Source: Hymenobacter siberiensis (GTDB lineage: Bacteria > Bacteroidota > Bacteroidia > Cytophagales > Hymenobacteraceae). From it: a stretch of DNA of 64,000 nucleotides. Positions 17,942 through 28,533 of the stretch are shown one piece after another. The stretch is taken from contig NZ_JAHLZY020000001.1 of the NCBI RefSeq assembly GCF_018967865.2, positions 3,286,001 to 3,350,000 of the forward strand, written 5' to 3'. Each line of letters begins with the position of its first letter. The first letter of the stretch is position 1. Position numbers and translations under genes: made by a program. The notes beneath the pieces are model-generated. The model had not been told where the DNA came from, did no database searches, and worked only from the letters and a program-made list of their open reading frames with translations.

Positions 17942-18054
17942 AAAGCAGGCATTCCGGTGCAGAACGAATCGGTGACACACGCTGAGCAATTCCCCTGGAT
18001 TCCCCTATCCAACTGGTGCGTGGAATGCCGGAATGAAAACCCCTCAAAACGAAC

Positions 18055-18090
18055 ACGGCCCCGGCACTCCTTGCGGAGGCATGGGGCCGT
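18055..18090. terminator. Hairpin after the GNAT gene
   Basis: ACGGCCCC (18055-18062) pairs with GGGGCCGT (18083-18090). It sits just downstream of the minus-strand acetyltransferase gene. A-rich sequence on the minus-strand downstream side is weak, so the terminator call is moderate. Confidence 0.5.
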
Positions 18091-18099
18091 AAGGCTACG

Positions 18100-18786
18100 C
18101 TACGCCGGGTTTTTCCGGATGATGTAAAAGCTCATCTCCCGGCGAGTCACAAACCCCAGGTGATGGTATAGCTTGATGGCCCGAACATTATCAGATTTTA
18201 CGTGCAGAAACGGGATACCCGTTGCCGCCACAATGCGCTGTGCCTGAAGCAGAATGAGCTGGCCGGCATAGCCCCGGCCCAGGTGGCCAGGATGGGTGCA
18301 CACGGCGCTGATTTCAGCATACGGCTCCGGATGCATGCGCTGCCCGGCCATCGCCACCAGCTCAGGGCCTTCAAAAACGCCTTCGTAATGCCCAAACGCA
18401 AGAGTATTGGGCAAAAACGGTCCGGGCTTGGTTTGTTTGGTGAGAGCCAGCATGGCGGGCACGTGCGCTGGCCCCAACCGGATGGGCGGCGGACCCGACA
18501 AAACGGCCGCTGCCGGCTGCTCCTGCACCATTTGCCCTACCTGTAGTTGCTGCACCACCTGCCATTGGACCGGAATAGCCATTGGAACCGGGCTCACCAC
18601 GCCCAGCACGCGGCCGGCGGGCACCAGCGCGTGCAGCAACCCAAAAGCCTCCGGCGTGAAAACTTCGAACCCGACAAACGGCGACACATCTCCCGCAAAG
18701 CACTTCACCGATGCCGGACCCTGGGCCAGGGCGCTATTGCCCGAAATCAGCGCGTTCCAAACGGGGTTATCGAGTAGGTGGGCCAT
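18100..18786 (-). CDS. GNAT family N-acetyltransferase
   Basis: A 228-residue protein whose C-terminal ~90 residues carry the GNAT acetyl-CoA fold. It shows EISAVCTHPGHLGRGYAG, with the R/H-x-x-G-x-A/G loop that grips the pyrophosphate, then VKSDNVRAIKLYHHLGFV, typical of the FR47-like subfamily. The N-terminal ~110 residues are divergent, as in other FR47-type proteins. The acceptor substrate is unknown. A candidate TACTTTTG -7 element (18812-18819) lies 26 bases upstream of the ATG. Monocistronic. Confidence 0.87.
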   Translation of the reverse strand: MAHLLDNPVWNALISGNSALAQGPASVKCFAGDVSPFVGFEVFTPEAFGLLHALVPAGRVLGVVSPVPMAIPVQWQVVQQLQVGQMVQEQPAAAVLSGPPPIRLGPAHVPAMLALTKQTKPGPFLPNTLAFGHYEGVFEGPELVAMAGQRMHPEPYAEISAVCTHPGHLGRGYAGQLILLQAQRIVAATGIPFLHVKSDNVRAIKLYHHLGFVTRREMSFYIIRKNPA

Positions 18787-18811
18787 GGCAGTTACGCGTT
18801 TTGCGCGCAGC

Positions 18812-18819
18812 CAAAAGTA
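18812..18819 (-). promoter_or_regulatory. Candidate -7 element TACTTTTG (GNAT gene)
   Basis: On the minus strand TACTTTTG fits the TAnnTTTG consensus, 26 bases before the start codon at 18786. Confidence 0.5.
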
Positions 18820-18934
18820 AGTACTGTGGCTATTTGCACGGCCGCAACTCGCAGGACTGGCACGGATGACAAAACCCAGGATGCGCTACTGCATAGCGAA
18901 CAAAAAAGCGCTAATGTTTCCGAAAGAGTCCCGT

Positions 18935-20368
18935 TTACAGCCGCTCGCGCACCTGGCGCAGCACCCGTTCTACCTCGTTGCGCATGGGGCCGCTCTCCAC
19001 TACATGGTTGTTGTTCATGAACGTGAAAGCCAGCAGCCGGCCGCTTTTAGTGCGCAGGTAGCCGCACACGTTCAGATTGTTGCTGAGGGTGCCGGTTTTG
19101 CCCCACACCCAGGGACCGGTGGCATCGTGGTAGCGCTTGCGCAAAGTGCCCTGGCCGCCGCCGGCCGCCAGCAGGCTCAGCAGGCGGCGCTCGGGCACTT
19201 CCTGGTGCAGCTTGAGGAGCAGGCCGGTGAGGGTGCGGGGCGTGACGAGGTTGAGGCGCGACAGGCCCGAGCCATCGACCCACAAAACCGGGTCGGACAG
19301 CGTGCTGAGCAGGCTTTTGCGGGCGTAGCGTATCACGCGGCCGGTGCTGAGCGAGTCGCGGTAGCCGATTTTGGTGCTGCACATCAGCAGCAGCTGCTCG
19401 GCCAGGAAATTATCGCTCACGCGCAGCATACGGCGGTAGAGGGAGTCCACGCGCAGCCCGTGGAGCGTGCGGATGGAGTCCTGCCCGGGCCGGGGCCGCC
19501 AGATGGCGCTACTAGTGGCCCGGCGCAGGGTGTCGCCCAGCAGCCGCAGCATCAGCCCGCGGCTCGTCATGAAGGGCGTTTCATCGACCCACCTGCGGGC
19601 GGTGGGCAGCACGTAGAAACGGTTTTCGTGCAGCGCGCGGATGATATGCGTGTCGGCATCGAGGCCGGGTGTGCGCAGGTCGGCCGGGGCTGGGGCCACC
19701 AGCGGCGCAAAGTAGCGCGGCAGCACCCGAATGCGCGACTGCGGCACCAGCCCCGGCCGCACGGCTGCCACGCCGCCGTGGCGAACCGGCGCGGGCGGCG
19801 TGGCGTAGAAGCGCACCGTATTGCCGTAAATCGGGAAGGCCGTGCGCTCGGCCTGGAAGTAGTAGCCGTAGTCGTCCCAGGTCCAGCCCGGGCCGAAGGG
19901 CGCCACGGTGGCTATGTCGCAGTAGGCCAGGGTGTGCTCCGGCCGGTTCAGCAGGAAGCTGAAGGCGCGGCGGCTGGGCACGTCGCCGTGCAGCAGGGTG
20001 GGGTCGCCGGTGCCCTGAAAAAACAGGGTGTCGCGGCGGCTGAAGTAGCGCAGGCTGGGCAGCGAATCGGTGAGGATGTGCAGACCGGCGTAGAGGCTGA
20101 ACAGCTTCATGTTGCTGGCTGGGGTAAAGTATTTGGCCTCCTGATAGCCATAGAACGGCCGGGTGCTGTCGGCGTAGGCCAGGCTCATGCCCACCTGGTG
20201 CTGGCGCAGAATGGGCGAGGTGGCCAGCAGCGAATCGAGCCAGGGCAGCGGCTGGCCGACCCGCACCGCCAAAGGCACGGCAGCCGGCTTATCGGAGGCC
20301 GACTGGGCGCAGGCCGATAATTGGGTAATGCCCAAAGTGAGCAGCAGGAAATAGAATGGGCGTAGCAT
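18935..20368 (-). CDS. dacB: D-alanyl-D-alanine carboxypeptidase/endopeptidase (PBP4, S13 family), lipoprotein
   Basis: A 477-residue penicillin-binding protein of peptidase family S13, which trims or cleaves peptidoglycan stem peptides in the periplasm. The start at 20368 gives a lipoprotein signal (MLRPFYFLLLTLGITQLSAC, Cys20), so it is probably membrane anchored. The three active-site motifs are present: SxxK as SNMK in FTPASNMKLF, SxN as VSDNFLAEQ, and KTG as VWGKTGTLSNN. An insertion domain lies between the first two motifs, as is usual for PBP4. Upstream Met codons exist but would add an unconserved 33 residues. It is divergent from the OYE gene across a 409-base gap. Confidence 0.9.
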   Translation of the reverse strand: MLRPFYFLLLTLGITQLSACAQSASDKPAAVPLAVRVGQPLPWLDSLLATSPILRQHQVGMSLAYADSTRPFYGYQEAKYFTPASNMKLFSLYAGLHILTDSLPSLRYFSRRDTLFFQGTGDPTLLHGDVPSRRAFSFLLNRPEHTLAYCDIATVAPFGPGWTWDDYGYYFQAERTAFPIYGNTVRFYATPPAPVRHGGVAAVRPGLVPQSRIRVLPRYFAPLVAPAPADLRTPGLDADTHIIRALHENRFYVLPTARRWVDETPFMTSRGLMLRLLGDTLRRATSSAIWRPRPGQDSIRTLHGLRVDSLYRRMLRVSDNFLAEQLLLMCSTKIGYRDSLSTGRVIRYARKSLLSTLSDPVLWVDGSGLSRLNLVTPRTLTGLLLKLHQEVPERRLLSLLAAGGGQGTLRKRYHDATGPWVWGKTGTLSNNLNVCGYLRTKSGRLLAFTFMNNNHVVESGPMRNEVERVLRQVRERL

Positions 20369-20777
20369 CGGCCGCAACTTACGCAGCAAATGGGGCTGGG
20401 GTGGCTTTTTGATTAGTGATTCAGGTTGGACGCATTTAAATGGAGTCATGGGCCTCCATTGTCTCACAGGGCATTTTAGGCTTTAAAAAAGCGTCAGGTC
20501 CAAAATGAAAAAGTGCCCTGGTAGGCTGGATTCAGTCCTCAAAATTTATATACGTTCAACCTGTTAGTAATTAGCGGTTTTAATATCACACAGCAAAAAC
20601 GCCATGCCGAGCGCAGCCGAGGCATCTCGCGTGTGGCAGCAATTCAATCGTCAGGATTAATGGTGGCACGCGAGATGCCTCGGCTGCAATCGGCATGGCG
20701 TTCTGAAAAATCAAAATCTGCCCCCGCCCTGTTCTTGTCAACTTTTCCATCATACGAAGAAATCAACCCCCTGAATT
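20369..20777. other. Divergent intergenic region carrying a long palindromic element
   Basis: The 409 bases between dacB and the OYE gene are AT-richer than the genes. They hold the ACGTCATGC-family element at 20599-20702. No gene-like ORF or RNA gene is recognised; promoters for both genes must lie here, but I could not place a convincing -7 element. Confidence 0.6.
20599..20702. repeat. Long ACGTCATGC-family palindromic element
   Basis: Arms begin AACGCCATGCCGA and continue GCAGCCGAGGCATCTCGCGTG, answered by CACGCGAGATGCCTCGGCTGC and CGGCATGGCGTT. The unpaired centre contains GGCAGCAATTCAATCG and GGATTAATGGTGG, shared in part with the copies at 13727 and 50306. Confidence 0.85.
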
Positions 20778-21884
20778 ATGTCCACCCACGCCTTATTCGC
20801 GCCCTTCGCGCTGAAATCCCTCCATCTCAAAAACCGCATTGTGATGGCTCCCATGACCCGCTCCTTCTCGCCTAACGGCGTGCCGGGCACCGATGTGGCG
20901 GCCTACTACCGCCGCCGCGCCGAGGGCCAGGTCGGCCTCATCCTCTCCGAGGGCACCGTGGTGGAGCGCCCGGCCTCGTCCAACGACCCCAACATTCCGC
21001 ATTTCTACGGCGAGCAGGCGCTGGCCGGCTGGCAACATGTCATCAATGAAGTGCACGCTGGCGGGGGCAAGATGGGCCCGCAGCTCTGGCACATGGGCGT
21101 GATGAGCGAGCACCGCTCGGGCTGGAAGCCGTCGGAAAACTTCGAAGGCCCCTCCGGCCTGCTCAAGCCCGGCGAGGCCACGGGCAAGACCATGACCGAA
21201 AATGACATCGCCGACACCATTGCCGCCTTCGGCCGGGCCGCCGCCGATGCCCAGCGCCTGGGCTTCGACTGCCTGGAGCTGCACGGGGCGCACGGCTACC
21301 TCATCGACCAGTTTTTCTGGGCCGGCCTGAACCAGCGCACCGATGCCTACGGCGGCGATGCCCTGGCTGGCCGCAGCCGCATCGCCGTGGAGCTGGTGCA
21401 GGAAGTGCGCCGTCAGGTGGGCGAGGATTTCGTCATCAGCCTGCGCCTCTCGCAGTGGAAGCAGCAGGACTACGAGGTGAAGCTGGCCCACACACCCCAG
21501 GAAATGGAAGCCTGGCTGCAGCCCCTGGCCGAGGCCGGCGTGGATATTTTCCACTGCTCACAGCGCCGTTTCTGGGAGCCGGAATTCGAGAATGAAGGCT
21601 CCGATTTGAACTTTGCCGGCTGGGTGAAAAAGCTCACCGGCAAAACCACCATCACCGTGGGCTCGGTGGGCCTGTCGGGCGAATTTCTGGCCGGCTTCGC
21701 GGGCGAAGCCTCCGAGCCGCGCGCCCTCGATGAGCTGCTGCGCCGGCTGGACCGCAACGAATTCGACCTCGTGGCCGTGGGCCGCCAGCTGATTGTGGAC
21801 CCGAACTGGGTGGAGAAGATTCAACAGGGCCGCTCCGAAGAGCTGAAAGGCTATAGCCGCGAGGCCCTGCGCACGCTGGTGTAA
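20778..21884 (+). CDS. NADH:flavin oxidoreductase (Old Yellow Enzyme family)
   Basis: A 368-residue FMN-dependent ene-reductase with a TIM-barrel fold. Seen are the N-terminal FAPFALKSLHLKNRIVMAPM, the active-site HGAHGYLIDQFFW with the paired histidines that bind the enone oxygen, the N..TDAYGGD segment, and the FMN-phosphate region (TITVGSVGLSG, then VAVGRQLIVDPNWVEK). It probably reduces electrophilic alkenes for detoxification; the substrate is unknown. The ATG at 20778 matches the family start. It is alone, convergent with the antiporter gene, with a shared terminator between. Confidence 0.92.
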   Translation: MSTHALFAPFALKSLHLKNRIVMAPMTRSFSPNGVPGTDVAAYYRRRAEGQVGLILSEGTVVERPASSNDPNIPHFYGEQALAGWQHVINEVHAGGGKMGPQLWHMGVMSEHRSGWKPSENFEGPSGLLKPGEATGKTMTENDIADTIAAFGRAAADAQRLGFDCLELHGAHGYLIDQFFWAGLNQRTDAYGGDALAGRSRIAVELVQEVRRQVGEDFVISLRLSQWKQQDYEVKLAHTPQEMEAWLQPLAEAGVDIFHCSQRRFWEPEFENEGSDLNFAGWVKKLTGKTTITVGSVGLSGEFLAGFAGEASEPRALDELLRRLDRNEFDLVAVGRQLIVDPNWVEKIQQGRSEELKGYSREALRTLV

Positions 21885-21900
21885 GCCCGGCAGTTTGTTT

Positions 21901-21939
21901 TTTTAGTAGCGCGGATGGCAAAGTCCGCGCTACTTTTTA
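21901..21939. terminator. Bidirectional terminator between OYE and antiporter genes
   Basis: AGTAGCGCGGA (21905-21915) and TCCGCGCTACT (21924-21934) form a stem with T4 on the left and T5 on the right, so it can serve both convergent genes. The right flank reaches the antiporter stop codon. Confidence 0.8.
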
Positions 21940-23544
21940 TCGCTCAATGTGCTTCACCTTGGCCTCGTCCAAATCGAGCTGGGCTTCCTGCTGGCGCAAC
22001 ACCTCGTCGTCGTACGAGTCGTGGTGGCGCAGGTTCGTCAGGGCCTCGCGCTCTACCCGCAGCACGTCGAGCAGCACGCGGTGGTACTGGCGCAGCGCAT
22101 CGCGCCCCGATTGGTCGGCATCGAGCGAATTGAGGGTATGGCTCGTGAGGCTCACCTCGGTTTCCATGCGCTGATGGAGGCGGGCAACCAGCTCATTGCT
22201 CTGAATTTCAACTCCGTATTTTTTCTGCATGTACTTCACGGCGGCCGTGCGCAGGTGTAGGCGCACGCTGGCTTCCTGCTCTTCGAGCGGGTCACGGTCT
22301 TCCAGGGCTGCCACTTTGGTGAGGCGAACGATGAGCGGCAGCGTGAGGCCCTGCACCACCAGCGTGACCAGAATGACCACGAAGGTGATAAACAGGATGA
22401 GATTGCGCTGCGGGAAAGCCTGCCCGTTGGCCAGCAAAGGCACCGACAGGGCCGCCGCCAACGACACCACCCCGCGCATGCCGGCCCACCCCAGCACCAG
22501 CGGCCCCTGCCAGCCGGGGCTGGGCTCGCTCGCCCGCACGCTCCGGCTCAGCCAGCGCGGCAGGAAGGCCCCCGGATACACCCACAGCAGCCGCACACCG
22601 ATAACGACGCCACTCATAATCAGCCCATAAATGATGGCCTGCCACAGGGAGTAGTTCCCTAGCCCATTCACCACAATGGGCAGCTGCAGGCCAATAAGCA
22701 TGAATACCAGCGCATTAAGCATAAATATCAAGCTCGACCACGAGCTATTGGCCTGCAGGCGCGTGTTGGCATCGAATACCCGGTGCGAGAAATACGACAT
22801 CAGCAGGCCCCCGCTCACCACGGCCAGCACCCCCGATACCTTTAGCTCCTCGGCCAGCAGATACATCACGTAGGGCGTCATAAACGTGAGCACCGTGTTG
22901 ATGTTGGCCGTGGTGGGCAGGTACTTATGAACGAGGTAGAAGCCGCCCGCCACCAGCAGCCCCACGGCCAGCCCGCCCCCGGCCACCAGCAGGAAGCTCA
23001 CCGCCGCCTGCTGCCACACAAACGTGCCCGACACCACCGCCGCCAGGGCAAACTGAAATACAATCAGGCTGCTGGCATCGTTCAGCAGCCCCTCTCCTTC
23101 TACGATGGAGGTGATGCGCTTGGGCACGCTCACGTCTTTGAGCACTGTGGCGGCGGCCACGGCATCGGGCGGCGAGATGATGCCGCCCAGCAGAAAGCCC
23201 AGCGCCAGCGTAAAGCCCGGAATGAGCCAATGGGCCACCATTGCCACAACGCCCGACGTGAAAACCACCAGCCCGAAGGCCAGCAGCATAATGGGCCGCC
23301 GCCAGCGCCAGAAGTCGTGCCAGGGAATGTACCAGGCCCCCTCGTAGAGCAGCGGCGGCAGGAAGACCAAAAAAATCACTTCGGGCGCAATCCGCACTTC
23401 CGGCAAGCCCGGCACAAAGCTGATGCCCAGCCCGCCCAGCACCAGGAAAATCGGATAAGAAATACCGAGCTTCTGCCCCAGCATCACCAGCAGAAACGTT
23501 GCAAAGAGCAGGGCAAGCAGGAGCAGGAGGCTGGAGTGCAGCAT
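21937..23544 (-). CDS. Na+/H+ antiporter, CPA1 family
   Basis: A 535-residue inner-membrane cation/proton exchanger. About 12 hydrophobic segments cover residues 1-400, starting MLHSSLLLLLALLFATFLLVM. Diagnostic motifs are FLPPLLYEGAW, SPPDAVAAATVL, and the ion-binding EGEGLLNDASSLIVFQ with its Asn-Asp pair. The C-terminal ~110 residues form a charged cytoplasmic tail with likely helical character (VKYMQKKYGVEIQ, then LRHHDSYDDEVLRQQEAQ). It should exchange sodium or potassium for protons to control pH. Monocistronic, with the bidirectional terminator at its 3' end. Confidence 0.92.
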   Translation of the reverse strand: MLHSSLLLLLALLFATFLLVMLGQKLGISYPIFLVLGGLGISFVPGLPEVRIAPEVIFLVFLPPLLYEGAWYIPWHDFWRWRRPIMLLAFGLVVFTSGVVAMVAHWLIPGFTLALGFLLGGIISPPDAVAAATVLKDVSVPKRITSIVEGEGLLNDASSLIVFQFALAAVVSGTFVWQQAAVSFLLVAGGGLAVGLLVAGGFYLVHKYLPTTANINTVLTFMTPYVMYLLAEELKVSGVLAVVSGGLLMSYFSHRVFDANTRLQANSSWSSLIFMLNALVFMLIGLQLPIVVNGLGNYSLWQAIIYGLIMSGVVIGVRLLWVYPGAFLPRWLSRSVRASEPSPGWQGPLVLGWAGMRGVVSLAAALSVPLLANGQAFPQRNLILFITFVVILVTLVVQGLTLPLIVRLTKVAALEDRDPLEEQEASVRLHLRTAAVKYMQKKYGVEIQSNELVARLHQRMETEVSLTSHTLNSLDADQSGRDALRQYHRVLLDVLRVEREALTNLRHHDSYDDEVLRQQEAQLDLDEAKVKHIER

Positions 23545-23560
23545 GGGCAGTGGGTTGGGT

Positions 23561-23836
23561 TTAACAACCCAAAGAAACGCCAGCCAGCTTGCGCCCGCGC
23601 AAAGTCGGGCCGGGCAAGCCCCTCATGCAGAGTTGCAGAACGTGCTTACCCAGCGATGCTCCTACCTGGTGCCAGAGCCGCCGGCCCACCGTCGGACGCT
23701 TGGGCCGGTCGAAAAGCACCACGTAGAGTACCCCGAGCAGGGGCGTGAGCAGCAGGGGCGTTAGCAGCCGCAGGTGCCAGTAGTGAACCGGGCTCAGCCC
23801 CCAGGCCTGGACGAGGTGATTGATAAAATGCGCCAT
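23561..23836 (-). CDS. Small hypothetical protein with one hydrophobic segment
   Basis: A 91-residue ORF starting MAHFINHLVQAWGLSP, with one or two hydrophobic stretches (HLRLLTPLLLTPLLGVLYVVLF) and a basic C terminus. Upstream sequence is AT-rich (ACTAAATATATACATTTTCC), as at a promoter. The end lies 17 bases from the antiporter start on the same strand, so the two could be co-transcribed. I do not recognise a family. It could be spurious. Confidence 0.4.
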   Translation of the reverse strand: MAHFINHLVQAWGLSPVHYWHLRLLTPLLLTPLLGVLYVVLFDRPKRPTVGRRLWHQVGASLGKHVLQLCMRGLPGPTLRGRKLAGVSLGC

Positions 23837-23958
23837 TACTAAATATATACATTTTCCATAAATTCTGCAATCGTTCCCGAGCAATTCTGCAATCCTTTGT
23901 TCATACTGCCCCAATGTTTTTTCAAACGGCAGTATCTGCCCTGGCCCCATGAGCTTAG

Positions 23959-25701
<1,743 letters not shown>

Positions 25702-25719
25702 GTGGCCGCGATTACAGGC

Positions 25720-25847
25720 AGTCGCCTGTAATCCTGAACGCAACGAAGGACCTTATCACCGCCAAGCAGTTTGCTGTAATGGGAAACCATGCAAACGCGA
25801 TAAGGTCCTTCGCTGAGCGGACGCCAGATGAAGGATGACAGGCGACT
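25720..25847. repeat. Nested palindromic element (GAAGGACCTTATC type)
   Basis: Outer arms AGTCGCCTGTAATCC (25720-25734) and GGATGACAGGCGACT (25833-25847) enclose CGAAGGACCTTATC (25744-25757) and GATAAGGTCCTTCG (25799-25812). A third small hairpin CAGGCAGTCGCCTG lies in the left flank. It separates pyrG from the yidC promoter. Confidence 0.8.
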
Positions 25848-25891
25848 TCATTCTTAATTCCTCATTCTTCCTTAAGCGCAGCGTCCCGCCG

Positions 25892-25899
25892 TACCTTTG
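25892..25899 (+). promoter_or_regulatory. yidC promoter -7 element TACCTTTG
   Basis: An exact TACCTTTG 23 bases before the yidC ATG. Confidence 0.6.
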
Positions 25900-25922
25900 C
25901 CCCTTCGCAACCTTTTTTACTA

Positions 25923-27707
25923 ATGGATAGAAATTCAGCAACCGGCCTATTCCTTATCTCGGCCTTGCTCCTCGTGTACCTGTTCTTCTTCAGCCCGAAG
26001 AACCCCGACGAAAAAGCCACTGGCAAAACACCGCCCGGGACTACCGCCGCTACCAAGGCCCCGGCCATTCCGTCCGTAGCCGCCCTGGCTCCGGAAGCGG
26101 CTCTCGACACCATGGCCGGCGCAGCCAAGGACATGAGCCTGGCCAACGAAAACATCACCGTCACTTTTTCGACCCGTGGCGGCCGCGTCACGGCCGTGCG
26201 CCTGAACAAATACAAGACGTTCTTCGGCAAGCCGCTCGATTTGTTCGATGCCACGAGCGCCCGCATGGACACCAAATTTCGGACCGTAGATGGCAAAACC
26301 ATCCGGTTTTCGGATTTGAATTTCCAGGCCGTTCCTTCGCAGTCGGCGGCCGGCTCGGTGCTCACGTTCAGCGCGCCGGTGGCGGGCGGCAGCATCGTGC
26401 AGACCTACTCACTGCCCGCCAACAGCTTCGAGCTGAAGTACGACCTGCGCCTGCTGGGCCTGGAGCGCACCGTGGCCCAGGAGCCGCTCACCTTCACCTT
26501 CGTGGACCAGGTGCGCCAGACCGAGCAGGACCTCAAACAGAACCGCAACCACACCACCATCAACCACTACCTGGCCGCCGGCGACCAGGGCGCGCTGGCC
26601 GAGGCCAGCGAGAAGCCCGAGGAATACAAGGCCGCCGGCCCCGTGAAATGGGCGGCTCACAAGCACGACTTCTTCGTGGCCGGCCTCATCGCCGACCAGC
26701 AGCCATTCGCGGGCGGCGCGTTCAACGCCGACGTGAACCTGGAAGACTCCACGACCATCAAAACCCTGAGCTCGACGCTGACCATTCCGGTGGCCGAAGT
26801 GGAGCAGGGCCGGGGCCAGTACCGCTTCTTCTTCGGCCCGAACGCGTTCAACCTGCTGAAGCAGGTAACGCCGGAGTTCGACCGCAACGTGTACCTCGGC
26901 TGGGGCCTCTTCCGCTGGGTGAACCGCTTCGTGGTGCTGCCGGTGTTCCACTTCCTGGAGCAGTTCATCTCGTCCTACGGCGTAATCATCGCGCTACTGG
27001 TGCTGCTTATCAAGCTGGTAACGTGGCCGCTCACCTACAAAACCTACGAGAGCCAGGCCCGCATGAAAGTGCTGAAGCCCGAGATTGACGAGCTGAAAGC
27101 CAAGCACGGCGACGACGCCACCAAGGTGCAGCAGGAAACGATGAAGCTCTACCAGACCTTCGGCGTGAGCCCCTTGAGCGGCTGCGTACCCACCCTGCTC
27201 ACGCTGCCGATTCTGTTCGCCATGTTCCAGTTCTTCCCGAACGCCATCGAGCTACGTCAGCAAAGCTTCCTGTGGGCCAAGGACTTGAGCAGCTACGACG
27301 TATTCATCAAGCTGCCCTTCTACGTGAAGTGGTACGGCGACCACGTTTCGATGTTCACCCTCATGATGACGGCCTCCACCCTACTCATGACCTGGCAGAG
27401 CAACCAGACCAACACGGCCATGCAGGGCCCCATGAAGACCTACAGCTACCTGATGCCCATTATCTTCCTGTTCGTACTGAACAGCTTCGCGGCGGGCCTC
27501 ACCTGGTACTACTTCGTGTCGAACGTCATCACCTTCGCCCAACAAGCCGCTACCAAGGCGTTCGTGGACGACACCAAAATCCGCGCCCAGCTCGACGCCA
27601 ACAAAATCAAGAACAAAGACAAGAAGCCCGGCGGCATCCAGGGCCGCATTGCCGAGGCGATGAAGGCCGCGCAGGAGCGCGAGGCGCAAGCCAAGCGCAA
27701 ATCGTAG
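25923..27707 (+). CDS. yidC: Membrane protein insertase YidC
   Basis: A 594-residue Oxa1/YidC insertase that places proteins into the inner membrane, alone or with SecYEG. An N-terminal membrane anchor (LFLISALLLVYLFFF) is followed by a large periplasmic beta domain (about residues 60-330), as in Gram-negative YidC. The conserved core then begins with YGVIIALLVLLIKLVTWPLTYK, whose membrane-embedded basic residue is the Lys/Arg of the hydrophilic groove. Next come QTFGVSPLSGCVPTLLTLPI and the last helices to about residue 545. The C-terminal ~45 residues are basic, suited to ribosome contact. It has its own -7 element and a palindromic terminator. Confidence 0.96.
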   Translation: MDRNSATGLFLISALLLVYLFFFSPKNPDEKATGKTPPGTTAATKAPAIPSVAALAPEAALDTMAGAAKDMSLANENITVTFSTRGGRVTAVRLNKYKTFFGKPLDLFDATSARMDTKFRTVDGKTIRFSDLNFQAVPSQSAAGSVLTFSAPVAGGSIVQTYSLPANSFELKYDLRLLGLERTVAQEPLTFTFVDQVRQTEQDLKQNRNHTTINHYLAAGDQGALAEASEKPEEYKAAGPVKWAAHKHDFFVAGLIADQQPFAGGAFNADVNLEDSTTIKTLSSTLTIPVAEVEQGRGQYRFFFGPNAFNLLKQVTPEFDRNVYLGWGLFRWVNRFVVLPVFHFLEQFISSYGVIIALLVLLIKLVTWPLTYKTYESQARMKVLKPEIDELKAKHGDDATKVQQETMKLYQTFGVSPLSGCVPTLLTLPILFAMFQFFPNAIELRQQSFLWAKDLSSYDVFIKLPFYVKWYGDHVSMFTLMMTASTLLMTWQSNQTNTAMQGPMKTYSYLMPIIFLFVLNSFAAGLTWYYFVSNVITFAQQAATKAFVDDTKIRAQLDANKIKNKDKKPGGIQGRIAEAMKAAQEREAQAKRKS

Positions 27708-27726
27708 CCAGCACTGCTACTATTTG

Positions 27727-27763
27727 AACGTCATGCTGAACTGCGTTCAGCATGACGTTTTTG
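27727..27763 (+). terminator. yidC terminator, short ACGTCATGC-family hairpin
   Basis: AACGTCATGCTGAA (27727-27740) and TTCAGCATGACGTT (27746-27759) form a perfect stem with a five-base loop followed by TTTT. Confidence 0.85.
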
Positions 27764-27777
27764 GTTTAACTAATTCT

Positions 27778-27830
27778 AAAAGCCGGCAATCCGAAACCAT
27801 AGGCACGGTTTTCGTATTGCCGGCTTTTTA
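27778..27830. terminator. Second hairpin after yidC
   Basis: AAAAGCCGGCAAT and ATTGCCGGCTTTT form the outer stem with a T run. The inner loop can pair CCGAAAC with GGTTTTCG. It directly precedes the DUF6438 gene. Confidence 0.65.
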
Positions 27831-27870
27831 TTGCCATCTTTCACCCCAATCTTTCTGCACCCCAACCGCC

Positions 27871-28407
27871 ATGCGCCATTTCTCGCTCCTGCTGCTGCTC
27901 AGTGTCTTTAGCCTCAGCTTCATGCTGCCCGCCTGTGCCCAGCGTGTGCCCACCAAAAAAGCAAAGGCGAAAACAGCCGGCCAAACGACCGTAGCTCCCG
28001 TTCAGGCGGCCACTCCTGCGGCCGAGGGCCCCGTTATCACCTTCGAGCGCACGCCCTGCTACGGCATCTGCCCGACCTACACCATGCAGGTGTATGCCGA
28101 TGGCCGCGTGGCCTACGAAGGTCGCCGCGCCGTGCCAGTGCTGGGCAAGCACGACCTGAAACTGTCCGCCGCCGCCGTGGCCGATATGCTGCGCCAGGCC
28201 AAAGAAGCCCACTTCGATACATTCGATAAGCGATACTCGCGCAATACCTCCGACCTGCCCAGCACCGTCGTAGCCATCCGCCAGCCCAACGGCACGCTCA
28301 AAACCGTAACGGTTGAGGAAGGTGCCCCCGAAAACGTGAAAAACCTCTTCATTTATCTCGGCAACCAGTTCGACCAGCTGGCCCAGCTGAATGGCATAGA
28401 GAAGTAG
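27871..28407 (+). CDS. DUF6438-type lipoprotein
   Basis: A 178-residue predicted lipoprotein with signal MRHFSLLLLLSVFSLSFM and lipobox LPAC (Cys22), then a Lys/Ala/Thr linker. The folded part has FERTPCYGICPTYTMQVYADG, the Cys-x-x-x-Cys signature of DUF6438, followed by GRVAYEGRRAVPVLGKH. Function is not established. The start at 27871 was chosen for its signal peptide; a longer in-frame reading back to 27724 would run through the yidC terminator. Probably monocistronic. Confidence 0.8.
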   Translation: MRHFSLLLLLSVFSLSFMLPACAQRVPTKKAKAKTAGQTTVAPVQAATPAAEGPVITFERTPCYGICPTYTMQVYADGRVAYEGRRAVPVLGKHDLKLSAAAVADMLRQAKEAHFDTFDKRYSRNTSDLPSTVVAIRQPNGTLKTVTVEEGAPENVKNLFIYLGNQFDQLAQLNGIEK

Positions 28408-28416
28408 TAATAGCGG

Positions 28417-28505
28417 CCCAGGCTGATAACGCCATGAAGCATCCGGTTACGTCTGAACCACTCGTTCGGACGTAACCGGATGCTTCATGGCGTTATCAGC
28501 CTGGG
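28417..28505. repeat. 89-bp near-perfect palindrome
   Basis: CCCAGGCTGATAACGCCATG, continuing AAGCATCCGGTTACGTC, is mirrored on the right by GACGTAACCGGATGCTTCATG followed by GCGTTATCAGCCTGGG. The centre is TGAACCACTCGTTCG. It lies between the convergent DUF6438 and esterase genes and may terminate both, although no T run is present. Confidence 0.85.
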
Positions 28506-28533
28506 TGTTTGATTGGCGCGGCCACCAGTGCCA

